Of a stretch of DNA of 50,191 bases, positions 25,628 through 33,981 are shown piece by piece (position 1 is the stretch's first letter; each line of letters begins with the position of its first letter). Source of the stretch: CAYWBI01 sp964456445 (GTDB lineage: Bacteria; Calditrichota; Calditrichia; Calditrichales; J004). The stretch covers positions 1 through 50,191 of the forward strand of contig CAYWBI010000010.1 of the NCBI GenBank assembly GCA_964456445.1, in the 5' to 3' direction. Under the pieces are notes generated by a model, which saw only the letters and a list, made by a program, of their open reading frames with translations, was not told the origin of the DNA and searched no databases. The position numbers and the translations under genes were made by a program.

Positions 25628-26647
25628 ATGCCTTTTAAACTTTCCGTCGAAACCGAACGGCTGCATCTTGCGCATACCTGGACCATCGCCCGAAATTCAA
25701 GCGATTATAAAGACAACGTTTTTGTCTATTTAGAAAAGGACGGGATCACCGGCATGGGGGAAGCCGCGCCAAACGTGCGCTATAAAGAAGACGCCGCCAC
25801 AACCATGCAGCGTATCCGCGTGGTGGAAGATGTGCTGGCCCACCATTCCTTTTTTCATTACAGCACCTTGATACCCCAACTGCGCGCACGGATCACCGAC
25901 CAAAATTGTGCCGTGGCCGCGCTGGATATGGCCATCTTTGACTGGCTGGGTAAGGCTATGGGGCAACCGCTGCACCATATCCTTGGCAGTGATCCCGCAC
26001 GCATGCCCTTAACTTCCTATTCCATTGGGATCGATACCATTGAAAATATGCAGAAAAAGGTGGAAGAAGCGGCGGACATGCCCATCTATAAAATCAAGTT
26101 AGGCAAAGACAATGACCGTGAGATCATCATGGGCATACGTGAAGTGACCGATAAACCCATCCGCGTGGACGCCAATGAAGGCTGGAAAGATAAGGAACAG
26201 GCGCTTAGGCAAATCGAATGGCTGGCCGGTCAGAATATCGAATTTGTGGAACAACCCATGCCCGAAGCACAATTGACGGATATGCTGTGGTTAAAGGAAC
26301 GCTCGCCCCTGCCCCTTTTTGCCGATGAGTCCGTCCATACCGCACGGGACATCCCGCGGCTGGCCGGGGCCTTTCATGGGATCAATATCAAGCTGATGAA
26401 GTCCTGTGGATTGCTGGAAGGGATGTGTATGGTGCACACCGCACGCGCGCTGGAGATGCAAATCATGCTGGGTTGTATGGTGGAAAGCTCGCTGGCCATA
26501 TCCGCCGCGGCACAATTGGCCCCGCAAACTGATTACATCGATTTAGACGGCAACCTGCTTTTAAAGCAGGACCCTTTTAGCGGATTGGACCGGGACAGCG
26601 GCCGGATTCGTTTGGGTTCTCTTCCAGGTCTTGGTGTAAACAGGTAA
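25628..26647 (+). CDS. Dipeptide epimerase (enolase superfamily, muconate-lactonising subgroup)
   Basis: This 339-residue enolase-superfamily enzyme most resembles L-Ala-D/L-Glu epimerases, which recycle peptidoglycan-derived dipeptides. The catalytic lysine lies in the MPIYKIKLGKD KxK motif, metal ligands in VDANEGW, EFVEQPMP and FADESVH, and the second lysine in INIKLMKSCG. The length is normal. Specificity within the superfamily cannot be fixed without structure-based comparison. GAGGAAC precedes the ATG. The gene returns to the GC level of the rest of the window after the AT-rich island. Confidence 0.87.
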   Translation: MPFKLSVETERLHLAHTWTIARNSSDYKDNVFVYLEKDGITGMGEAAPNVRYKEDAATTMQRIRVVEDVLAHHSFFHYSTLIPQLRARITDQNCAVAALDMAIFDWLGKAMGQPLHHILGSDPARMPLTSYSIGIDTIENMQKKVEEAADMPIYKIKLGKDNDREIIMGIREVTDKPIRVDANEGWKDKEQALRQIEWLAGQNIEFVEQPMPEAQLTDMLWLKERSPLPLFADESVHTARDIPRLAGAFHGINIKLMKSCGLLEGMCMVHTARALEMQIMLGCMVESSLAISAAAQLAPQTDYIDLDGNLLLKQDPFSGLDRDSGRIRLGSLPGLGVNR

Positions 26648-26844
26648 AAATAGTTTTTCGTGATGCAGCCGGAAAATCCTTTTCCCAAGGCACAAAAACA
26701 ATCAAACTAAAACGGTTCGCATCATCTGCACATTGCGCAAAACCCTCATTGGGTCGTCGGAATGATGTTTCTATATCTTTCGCCACTTTTCATTATCGCC
26801 ACAATCATAATCTATAACAAAAACAATATCGGCAGGGTTTAAAT

Positions 26845-27258
26845 TTAATGGGCCGGGGGCGCCAAGGCCTGTTTATACCCATTTGCTGCATTACTTGAGT
26901 ATTCAAGGGAATTAAAATACCTGATTATTTTTTTATACTCAGGATGATTTGTCAAAGTCACATACTTGGGATGTTTTAGATAGTTGGATGCAAAAAATGC
27001 TTTTAGACGAATCAGATGGTTTGTACTGTTTATGGTAAGATCATCCAGCTTTTTGATAATCCCATTATAATCTTTCTTTGGATATAAAAGCTTAAGAAGC
27101 AGGATGTTTTTGATGGTACTCAGGACAACGCCGTCATTGGCATGATTTAGGCTGATTAAATAATGTTTTTCTGCCTGGGCCAAAGATTTTTGATGTTCGG
27201 GTAACTGGGCGGCTAAAGCCGAAATCCCAAAAAGTAAAATAAAAATATATGCGCGCAT
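26845..27258 (-). CDS. Hypothetical exported protein
   Basis: This 137-residue protein has a signal peptide, MRAYIFILLFGISALA, then a helical, lysine-rich mature part with no recognised domain. Segments such as NHLIRLKAFFASNYLKHPKY and EYKKIIRYFNSLEYSSN suggest short helical repeats. It is convergent with the epimerase and divergent from the two-component operon, so it may share control with the phased repeats at 27319-27355. Function is unknown. Confidence 0.6.
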   Translation of the reverse strand: MRAYIFILLFGISALAAQLPEHQKSLAQAEKHYLISLNHANDGVVLSTIKNILLLKLLYPKKDYNGIIKKLDDLTINSTNHLIRLKAFFASNYLKHPKYVTLTNHPEYKKIIRYFNSLEYSSNAANGYKQALAPPAH

Positions 27259-27318
27259 TTTCTCACCCCTTGTTTATATTTCGTTTGATAACATTATAAA
27301 CAACGCGCATATCATGGC

Positions 27319-27355
27319 TGTCATGGCACTGTAAAAATATGTCATTAATTGTCAT
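27319..27355 (+). promoter_or_regulatory. Four phased TGTCAT-like half-sites (OmpR/PhoB-type box)
   Basis: TGTCAT at 27319, TGTAAA at 27330, TGTCAT at 27340 and TGTCAT at 27350 recur every 10-11 bases, one helical turn. Direct repeats with that spacing are typical for OmpR/PhoB-family regulators, and TGTCA is the core of the classical Pho box. The sites end 57 bases before the kinase gene whose operon encodes such a regulator, so autoregulation is likely. They could also act on the divergent gene. Confidence 0.55.
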
Positions 27356-27412
27356 GAGAATTGAACTGTATGGTCTGCATGTGGAAATTAACACCGTTGA
27401 TAAAGGAAAATC

Positions 27413-28990
27413 ATGAAATCCATAAAACGAGTACCGAAAACTATCTTTGTATTATTTGTGCTGATTTTTTTACCGGCCGTATTTTTTACGATTTATGAAT
27501 ACAGATCGTTAAAAAACAATGAGCAGGTTATCACCGATGTCTATCAGCAGCAAATGGACGCCCTGCTTTTTGCCGTGAACCAACATATATGGAATGATTT
27601 AGAAAGCAGAATTCAAAAATTGGAACTTTTATTACAAATGACCGGACAGGAGCAATACAAAGCCACCTTTGCTTCCTTTTTTAAATCCGGGAGCCCCATA
27701 ACAGCCATTGCCCTTTTTGATTCCGGCGGTTCATTTCAAAATCAAATTGACGATGCTATCCATCCGGTAATTGACAATCACAGGATAAAAGATATTGAAA
27801 GGCTCCTCAAGGCAAACCGATTAAATATTGAAAAGCTGATCCAACTTCGTGCGAAGGGCTATCGTAAAATGGAAAACATCGTATTGCCCGCTTTAAATAA
27901 AGTTTCGCAACAGGATATGATGCTATATTTTATTTTGGAAAAGAAACAACGTCTATCGGTTGTTGTGATAACGCTTGATCGGGACATGATGATCCGAAAC
28001 ACCATTTGGCCAAAGCTGTCCGAAGTTGCAAAGAACAGGTTTGATGTAAATTTATTTGACAACAACGGCCGTTCCCTGGACAACAAACGTTCTGCTTTGA
28101 ACCTTAGTGAAGTGGCTATGAAGCGAAAACTTTGGATTTTTCCCAACCTGAATATTGGCATGCGCGTTAAAGGCGTAAACCTGCTGGAAGTAAGCCATCT
28201 TCGTTTTTATCAAAACATGATTCTTATTGTCATTATGGAAATTATTCTTATCCTGGGCGCCTGGTTTGTGGCCCGCACGCTACGCAAGGAAATACGCTTA
28301 ACCCAATTGAAATCGGATTTTGTATCAAACGTCTCGCATGAATTGCGCACGCCCTTATCTTCCATCCGGATGTTTGCCGAATCGCTCGAAATGGAACGGG
28401 TCAAAGACAAGGCGAAACGGATGGAATATTACCAAAATATTAGTCAGGAAGCAGAAAGGCTGACGCAGTTGATAAATAGTATTTTGAGCTTTTCCAGAAT
28501 GGAGTCAGGGCAAAAACATTATCATATTAAACGATTGGATATAAACCAACTGGTCACGGCCATCAGTGACCGCTACCGCCCGCAGTTGGAATTGAGTGGT
28601 TTTAAATTTAGCGTTCAGCTTTACGAAAAACCCCTTTTTACCCTGGGTGACAACGCGGCCCTGACCGAGGTCATCATAAATTTACTTGACAATGCAAAAA
28701 AATATAGTTCTTCTCAAAAGGAAATATCTATTCGCACCGCCAGGAAAAAAGATTTCGTATTTTTTGAAATACGAGATAAAGGGATTGGTGTTGCCCCGGA
28801 GAACCATTCCAGAATATTTGAAAAATTTTACCGTGATTCATCCGCACTGGTACATAACACCAAGGGCAGTGGTCTTGGACTGTCAATTGTAACCCATATT
28901 ATAAAGGATCACAAGGGTTCTATTGAATTGGACAGCGCTCCTGGCAAGGGCAGTTGCTTTAGGGTCCTTCTTCCACAGGAAGGGAACTAA
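27413..28990 (+). CDS. Membrane sensor histidine kinase
   Basis: This 525-residue kinase has membrane helices at about 10-28 and 268-290 that flank a periplasmic domain of about 240 residues with no recognised fold. The cytoplasmic part has HisKA (phosphoacceptor H309 in VSNVSHELRTPLSSIRM) and HATPase_c (ALTEVIINLLDNAKKYS; DKGIGV; GSGLGLSI). The HELRTPL type pairs with OmpR-family regulators, and one follows two bases after the stop. A third gene, a secreted tandem-GH2 protein, completes the operon and may be part of signal sensing. Phased TGTCAT repeats lie upstream. Confidence 0.92.
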   Translation: MKSIKRVPKTIFVLFVLIFLPAVFFTIYEYRSLKNNEQVITDVYQQQMDALLFAVNQHIWNDLESRIQKLELLLQMTGQEQYKATFASFFKSGSPITAIALFDSGGSFQNQIDDAIHPVIDNHRIKDIERLLKANRLNIEKLIQLRAKGYRKMENIVLPALNKVSQQDMMLYFILEKKQRLSVVVITLDRDMMIRNTIWPKLSEVAKNRFDVNLFDNNGRSLDNKRSALNLSEVAMKRKLWIFPNLNIGMRVKGVNLLEVSHLRFYQNMILIVIMEIILILGAWFVARTLRKEIRLTQLKSDFVSNVSHELRTPLSSIRMFAESLEMERVKDKAKRMEYYQNISQEAERLTQLINSILSFSRMESGQKHYHIKRLDINQLVTAISDRYRPQLELSGFKFSVQLYEKPLFTLGDNAALTEVIINLLDNAKKYSSSQKEISIRTARKKDFVFFEIRDKGIGVAPENHSRIFEKFYRDSSALVHNTKGSGLGLSIVTHIIKDHKGSIELDSAPGKGSCFRVLLPQEGN

Positions 28991-28992
28991 TT

Positions 28993-29673
28993 ATGTATCA
29001 TATTTTGATTGTTGAAGATGAGGAAAAAATGCGCCTTGGTTTAAAGGATAATCTCGAGTTTGAGGGGTATCGGGTAAGCATGGCTTCCACCGGCCCAACA
29101 GGTCTTGAAAAACTTTGCAATGAGCATTTTGACCTTGTTCTTTTAGACCTCATGTTGCCGGGGCTATCCGGATTTGATGTGTGCAGACAAGCCCGCCAAA
29201 ACGGTTTTCTTCATCCCATCCTCATGCTCACGGCAAAGGGTGAAGAAATTGACAAGGTAATGGGGTTGGAGCTTGGCGCGGATGATTATATCACCAAGCC
29301 CTTTTCCTTACGGGAATTACTTTCACGTATCAAGGCCAACCTGCGGCGGGTTGAATCCCTGCCTCAATTGCAGAAGCGTGTCGTTATCGGTGACCTGACC
29401 GTTCAGTTTTCCAGCTATGAAGCCTGGTGCAAAGAACAGCCGGTTACCCTTACACACAAAGAATTTGAGGTGCTTAAATATTTATGGGTTCATAAAAACA
29501 GCAATGTTACACGGGATGAATTGTTGTTAAAAATCTGGGGCATGGACGATTCCATTACCACACGGACCGTTGATAATTTTATTCTGCACCTGCGCCAAAA
29601 AATTGAATCCCGGCCGTCGCACCCCAGACATATATTGACAATCCATGGAATCGGATACAAACTCATCGCTTAA
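28993..29673 (+). CDS. OmpR/PhoB-family response regulator
   Basis: This 226-residue regulator has a receiver (acidic VEDEEK, phosphoacceptor D52 in LVLLDLMLPGLSG, switch threonine in LMLTAKG, lysine in YITKPFSLREL) and a C-terminal winged helix (about 130-225, with THKEFEVLKYLWVH and ITTRTVDNFILHLRQKIE). It follows the kinase by two bases and is its expected partner. It should bind direct repeats such as those at 27319-27355. Confidence 0.94.
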   Translation: MYHILIVEDEEKMRLGLKDNLEFEGYRVSMASTGPTGLEKLCNEHFDLVLLDLMLPGLSGFDVCRQARQNGFLHPILMLTAKGEEIDKVMGLELGADDYITKPFSLRELLSRIKANLRRVESLPQLQKRVVIGDLTVQFSSYEAWCKEQPVTLTHKEFEVLKYLWVHKNSNVTRDELLLKIWGMDDSITTRTVDNFILHLRQKIESRPSHPRHILTIHGIGYKLIA

Positions 29674-29682
29674 GGAGAACCG

Positions 29683-30732
29683 ATGAAAACAATTAGACGA
29701 TTACTTTTATTACTTATATTTCTGTTGGGCCAACATGTATTGGCCGCGGACGGGAATAATGAATGGCGTCGTATTATCGATTTGCGCGGGCAATGGGCTT
29801 TTTCCATCGGCGATAATCCCAATTGGAAAAATTATGATTTTGACGATGGCAATTGGGAGTCGATTTTTGCCCCGTCTGCATGGGAAAATGAAGGATATCC
29901 CGGATATGATGGCTATGCCTGGTATCGAAAAAGTTTTAAATTAAAGCGTATCGATGAAAACTTATATGTACACTTAGGGCGTATCGATGATGTGGACGAA
30001 GTGTACCTTAACGGCCAATTGATCGGCGCCAGTGGTGAAAGCCCACCAAACTATATTACCGCTTATCAAAAGGAGCGCGTTTATCATATACCGGCCTCAT
30101 TGTTAAAATTGAATAAAAAAAACGTTCTGGCGGTCCGTGTTTATGATGACCAACTTGCCGGTGGAATTCTTGACGGCAGATTGGGGGTTTATTTAAGGCA
30201 GAACAATCCGGTCTTTATTAAATCCTTCTCCGGTTACTGGTTGTTTAAACCGGGAGATTCCGAAGATTACAAAGAACCTGAGTACGATGATTCACATTGG
30301 TCCAAAATTATTGTGCCCCTGGATTGGGAGCATGCCGGTTATCCCAATTATGACGGATACGCCTGGTATCGTCTTCACTTTGATTTTGATACAGAAAATC
30401 AAGACGATGATCTTGTGTTGTTATTGGGCAAAATTGATGATATCGATGAGGCGTATTTAAACGGAAGGCTCATCGGCAAAACGGGACACATGTTCCGCAA
30501 TACTGAGGATATCCGGGTGGATCAGGAATGGTCAAAACTTAGGGCATACCGGATTAAAAAAAGTGAACTGCAGCACGGCAGGAACCTAATTGCAATACGT
30601 GTATATGATGCAAAATTGGATGGCGGAATTTATGAGGGCCCAATTGGCTTGATGAGCCTGAAAAACTATCGCGCATCGGGTTGGCAAACGGATAATAATA
30701 GTATTTTTTTCTGGGATTGGTTTCATGAATAA
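29683..30732 (+). CDS. Secreted protein with two tandem GH2-N-like jelly-roll domains
   Basis: This 349-residue exported protein has a signal peptide, MKTIRRLLLLLIFLLG, then two homologous repeats (about 23-180 and 182-345). Each has the fold pattern of the sugar-binding N-domain of family 2 glycoside hydrolases: a WxFxxGDxxxWK start, YPxYDGYAWYR, a LGxIDDxDExYLNGxLIG strand, and NxxAxRVYDxxxxGGI. No catalytic barrel follows. It begins nine bases after the response regulator, so a carbohydrate-binding role in sensing or in the regulated response is likely but unproven. Confidence 0.8.
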   Translation: MKTIRRLLLLLIFLLGQHVLAADGNNEWRRIIDLRGQWAFSIGDNPNWKNYDFDDGNWESIFAPSAWENEGYPGYDGYAWYRKSFKLKRIDENLYVHLGRIDDVDEVYLNGQLIGASGESPPNYITAYQKERVYHIPASLLKLNKKNVLAVRVYDDQLAGGILDGRLGVYLRQNNPVFIKSFSGYWLFKPGDSEDYKEPEYDDSHWSKIIVPLDWEHAGYPNYDGYAWYRLHFDFDTENQDDDLVLLLGKIDDIDEAYLNGRLIGKTGHMFRNTEDIRVDQEWSKLRAYRIKKSELQHGRNLIAIRVYDAKLDGGIYEGPIGLMSLKNYRASGWQTDNNSIFFWDWFHE

Positions 30733-30764
30733 TCCCGCAGAACATATACATTGTATTCCGTCGA

Positions 30765-31811
30765 TCAGGGCGCGGTGTTTTCCAGTACAACGGTTTGTCC
30801 GTGTTTTAAAATTTTAATGCTGGTTGTGTCAAGCCCTCTTTTTTGAACCTCCCTTTGCAATATTTCCAGCGGCTCGGTCATCGCTTCATCGGCCAGATCA
30901 AAGGTGCCCCAATGGATGGGAACAAAATATTTTGCCTGTACATCGCGATAGACGTCCAGCGCCTCCGTGGGCGATGTATGAACCGGCGACATAAACCAGC
31001 GCGGCCGATAAGCGCCAATCGGAACCGCGGCCAGGTCAAACGGGCCATAACGTTCACCGATCTCCTTAAAACCTGGAAAATAACCGGTGTCGCCCGCAAA
31101 ATAAAAACGATGCTCCGTACCGATTACGGCCCAGCTACACCACAGGGTTTCATTCCGGTCCCAAAGGCTTCTGCCGGAAAAATGTTGTGACGGGGTGCAA
31201 ACAAATTCCATACCATTCAAACGCACACTTTGCCACCAGTCCAGTTCTTCATGGTGTGACACACCCAAATCTTTTAAAAAATCGCCCACTCCAATCGGGA
31301 CAAAAAATGTAATATGCGTATTTTGTTTTGCCAGTTTTACTATAGTTGACTTATCGAGATGGTCGTAATGATTATGTGAAATAATAACAGCGTCGATTTG
31401 CGGGAGTTGCTCAAAAGGCAGTCCGGGTGGCGTTAAACGTTTCGGTCCGGCAAACGAGACTGGTGAGGCACGGTCGCTCCAGATCGGGTCGGTGAGAATG
31501 TTAAGACCGTCCATTTGTATAAGCAAAGTGGAATGGCCGACCCAGGTAACGCTAAACTGTGAACGGTTATCGCGCAAAAACAGCGGATCGTTTTGGATCA
31601 TTTCGAAATGAACACTGTCGCTGTCGTCCTTATGCGAACCCTTTATCAGCCGGTCCCAAAGCATCCAGCGGGCAACATCGAGCAAACCCCGGTCTTCATA
31701 GCCGGGCCAGGGGTTAAAATATCCTTCGCTATTGTGATGCACCGGCGTTTGGGCGATAAGGCATCCTTTCAGGAAAAAAATAATCAGGAAAACCGAGAGG
31801 GCATGCGACAT
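30765..31811 (-). CDS. NAPE-PLD-type metallo-beta-lactamase-fold hydrolase
   Basis: This is an exported MBL-fold hydrolase of about 348 residues. The metal motif SHNHYDHLD, with SVTWVGHSTLLIQMDGLNIL and TDPIWSDRASP before it, and the later FAGDTGYF and VPIHWGTF segments match the family of N-acyl-phosphatidylethanolamine phospholipase D and its bacterial relatives. The chosen ATG (31809-31811) starts the hydrophobic segment MSHALSVFLIIFFLKGCLIA; an in-frame GTG at 31841 would add 10 residues. The cysteine in KGC could be a lipoprotein site, but lysine at that position is unusual. It is convergent with the tandem-GH2 gene. Confidence 0.85.
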   Translation of the reverse strand: MSHALSVFLIIFFLKGCLIAQTPVHHNSEGYFNPWPGYEDRGLLDVARWMLWDRLIKGSHKDDSDSVHFEMIQNDPLFLRDNRSQFSVTWVGHSTLLIQMDGLNILTDPIWSDRASPVSFAGPKRLTPPGLPFEQLPQIDAVIISHNHYDHLDKSTIVKLAKQNTHITFFVPIGVGDFLKDLGVSHHEELDWWQSVRLNGMEFVCTPSQHFSGRSLWDRNETLWCSWAVIGTEHRFYFAGDTGYFPGFKEIGERYGPFDLAAVPIGAYRPRWFMSPVHTSPTEALDVYRDVQAKYFVPIHWGTFDLADEAMTEPLEILQREVQKRGLDTTSIKILKHGQTVVLENTAP

Positions 31812-31893
31812 ATTTATCCATGTTTTAGCTGACGTGAACACTTATGTACGCTGATGGGGATTTAAAGTTGCAGGCATGACAGGATCAATATGC

Positions 31894-32382
31894 TCATCCT
31901 CCGGGCGAACCAAAATCGATCCCCCCTAAGGGTATCGGCAAAACCAATTGAAGCCCTAAATCCGATTCGACATTATTCTGCTCATTCAAATAGAAGTCGA
32001 AAGTAGTAAATAGAAGATAACCGGCAAACACGGTAATTCTCGGACGATATTTTCGGGTTCCGTTTGTATCATAAAAAACCATGCCAATACCAGCGCCATA
32101 AAATAGCTGCGTCTTGCTTTCGCTGGAAGGCTTACTAAAATCTCCTGCTTGCAGGTCTATATAATTGTGCGAAAGATAGGTTTCCTTATTGTTTATTGAA
32201 TACTTTTTCCCCACCGTTATATTATATATGCTTCCCCCAACAGCCAATCCAACACTGACTTTCACTTCAAATGTCGTATGGGAATTAAAGTCGTAACCAA
32301 GTCTGATTCCAGGACTTATATATTGGGCGTAATTATTTTCAACGGCGATAAGACAGATAAATAAAAACAAAAGTTTACTCAA
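31894..32382 (-). CDS. Hypothetical small outer-membrane barrel protein
   Basis: This 162-residue exported protein begins at a TTG codon with GAGG eight bases upstream. The signal peptide MSKLLFLFICLIAVENNYAQ is followed by alternating strands (YISPGIRLGYDFN, FEVKVSVGLAVGG, TQLFYGAGIGMVFYD, RITVFAGYLLFTTFDFYL), as in eight-stranded barrels. No specific family is recognised. It is followed downstream by the MBL hydrolase on the same strand. Confidence 0.6.
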   Translation of the reverse strand: MSKLLFLFICLIAVENNYAQYISPGIRLGYDFNSHTTFEVKVSVGLAVGGSIYNITVGKKYSINNKETYLSHNYIDLQAGDFSKPSSESKTQLFYGAGIGMVFYDTNGTRKYRPRITVFAGYLLFTTFDFYLNEQNNVESDLGLQLVLPIPLGGIDFGSPGG

Positions 32383-32605
32383 ATCACAGCCTCACATTTA
32401 TAACACAATTGACAAAGCACGATCAGGCCGGGCAGCAACGACGCGGGCGCATCTAAGTTAGCAGATCAAATCGACAACGAAGTTCCGGCAAAGACAAACC
32501 TGAAACAACTCATATCTGTTGGGCAAAATAAAAAACCCGCTATATCCGGGAGACAAAGGCCATGTGTCCTGGCCCGGTGCCCCATCTGTATCCAACGTAG
32601 TGTTT

Positions 32606-33070
32606 CTATTCTTTATTTTGTACGTCTGATAGTTTGGTCTTGTTAAATTTTTTATAAATGTATCCTAAGCTGTACCCAAAAGCTAAAAATCCACATAAAG
32701 AATAAAGCAGCCAAAATAGTTGATCTTTATTATCGATAGACCCATAGAGTAGTGGATGCGACAAATTCCAGAGAGAAAGAACTAACCACAAAAAGAATCC
32801 ATATTTTAAACCGGCAAAGCCGTTTCTCAGCCTCTTGGTAATTGGTAAGCCTTCATAAATAAATGTGAATAGAATACCAAAAAATATTCCGATCACGAGT
32901 TTTGTCCATATAAAATACCAGGCATTCAATTGTTCCGGTTCAAATTTTCCCGGGGGGGCAAATTGTGGCCCATAAATAATTCTGGAAAAAATGGCGCCTG
33001 CAATGAAAAGGGTAATCCCCATAATAAACCCTGAAGATATCCCCGCAATGATCGTTTTTTTAATCCCCAT
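32606..33070 (-). CDS. Hypothetical four-helix membrane protein
   Basis: This 154-residue protein has four predicted membrane helices, near residues 6-28, 50-70, 85-105 and 118-140. A loop after the first helix reads YGPQFAPPGKFEPEQLN. The family is not recognised. GGAGGA precedes the ATG at good spacing. The DUF2141 gene lies 47 bases upstream on the same strand and may be co-transcribed. Confidence 0.65.
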   Translation of the reverse strand: MGIKKTIIAGISSGFIMGITLFIAGAIFSRIIYGPQFAPPGKFEPEQLNAWYFIWTKLVIGIFFGILFTFIYEGLPITKRLRNGFAGLKYGFFLWLVLSLWNLSHPLLYGSIDNKDQLFWLLYSLCGFLAFGYSLGYIYKKFNKTKLSDVQNKE

Positions 33071-33117
33071 TATTAATATCCTCCAAACTTTGATTTGACA
33101 GATTCAAACATCAAATT

Positions 33118-33567
33118 TTATTTCAAGGTTATTTTTATTTCCATGTGATTAGAATTAAATTTAAACTTTGCTTTATCAAAACCAGGTGGCCCAAAGAACC
33201 CTTTAACATTGTTGGAAAAACCGTAACTTTCCGTTGGAATTCCAATAAAATTGGTATCGATTTTATCATTGCTGTTTTCGTCGTGAAAGGCCTTGATTGC
33301 ATAAACCCCAAACGGGATATCTTTTAATTCCCATTTCACATCTTTGGTTTTTATCTTGATTATCGCACCTTTAAATTTTTTCTTTTTCCCATTATAGCTT
33401 TCTTTTGAATTGAACAGACCTATTTGAATGTCACCATTAGTATTCTCAAGACCAGTGATAATAACCGTAAGGTTGCCAACTTTTTGTGTGGTTTGATTTG
33501 TTTGGGCGGTTGAAAAAATGTATGAAGCAAAAAAGAATATGTATAAAGCTAAAAAGAACTGTTTCAT
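33118..33567 (-). CDS. DUF2141-family exported protein
   Basis: This 149-residue protein has a signal peptide (MKQFFLALYIFFFASYIFST) and one DUF2141 domain: VGNLTVIITGLENTNGDIQI, IPFGVYAIKAFHDENSNDKI, then a typical GIPTESYGFSNN segment and a FGPPGFDKAKF ending. DUF2141 proteins are periplasmic or outer-membrane-associated beta proteins of unknown role, common in the FCB group. GGAGG precedes the ATG. Confidence 0.88.
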   Translation of the reverse strand: MKQFFLALYIFFFASYIFSTAQTNQTTQKVGNLTVIITGLENTNGDIQIGLFNSKESYNGKKKKFKGAIIKIKTKDVKWELKDIPFGVYAIKAFHDENSNDKIDTNFIGIPTESYGFSNNVKGFFGPPGFDKAKFKFNSNHMEIKITLK

Positions 33568-33981
33568 TTTACCTCCACTTATAAGTAATGGATCGGATCC
33601 AATGAATGATACTCCAAAGCTCTAAAAAGATTGAATTTTTATAGCCGGTATTGCCATCTGGTAGCGAACTGCGGTGCAATATTTTGCGTATGCCCAGTGG
33701 AACCCGACTATATTCATGTAAGTGAATATATATAGATTATCCAGAGAGTGCAAATTCTCCGAACCAACTATGGGCAAACGCTCAAAGCAGAGTTGAGGCA
33801 TTGCTGTGTGCAAACATTTTAAATTTTAGCGCTGTGATATGGGATTGAATTAATATATCATAATTTTGGATTTGGGCTTTGTTGGATTGCGGTTTTCTAA
33901 ATCCAGATCGTCGCCTTTATGCCTATGTTTTCAATATGCTGCTATTTGAATGTATTCATACAGAAATCTTTAAGGCTGTAG
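33568..33981. other. Intergenic region with dispersed repeat
   Basis: This region holds no convincing gene. The 35-base segment 33723-33757 (TGAATATATATAGATT...GTGCAAATTC) recurs in the same orientation with four mismatches at 47538-47572. The rest shows nothing I can name. Confidence 0.5.
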
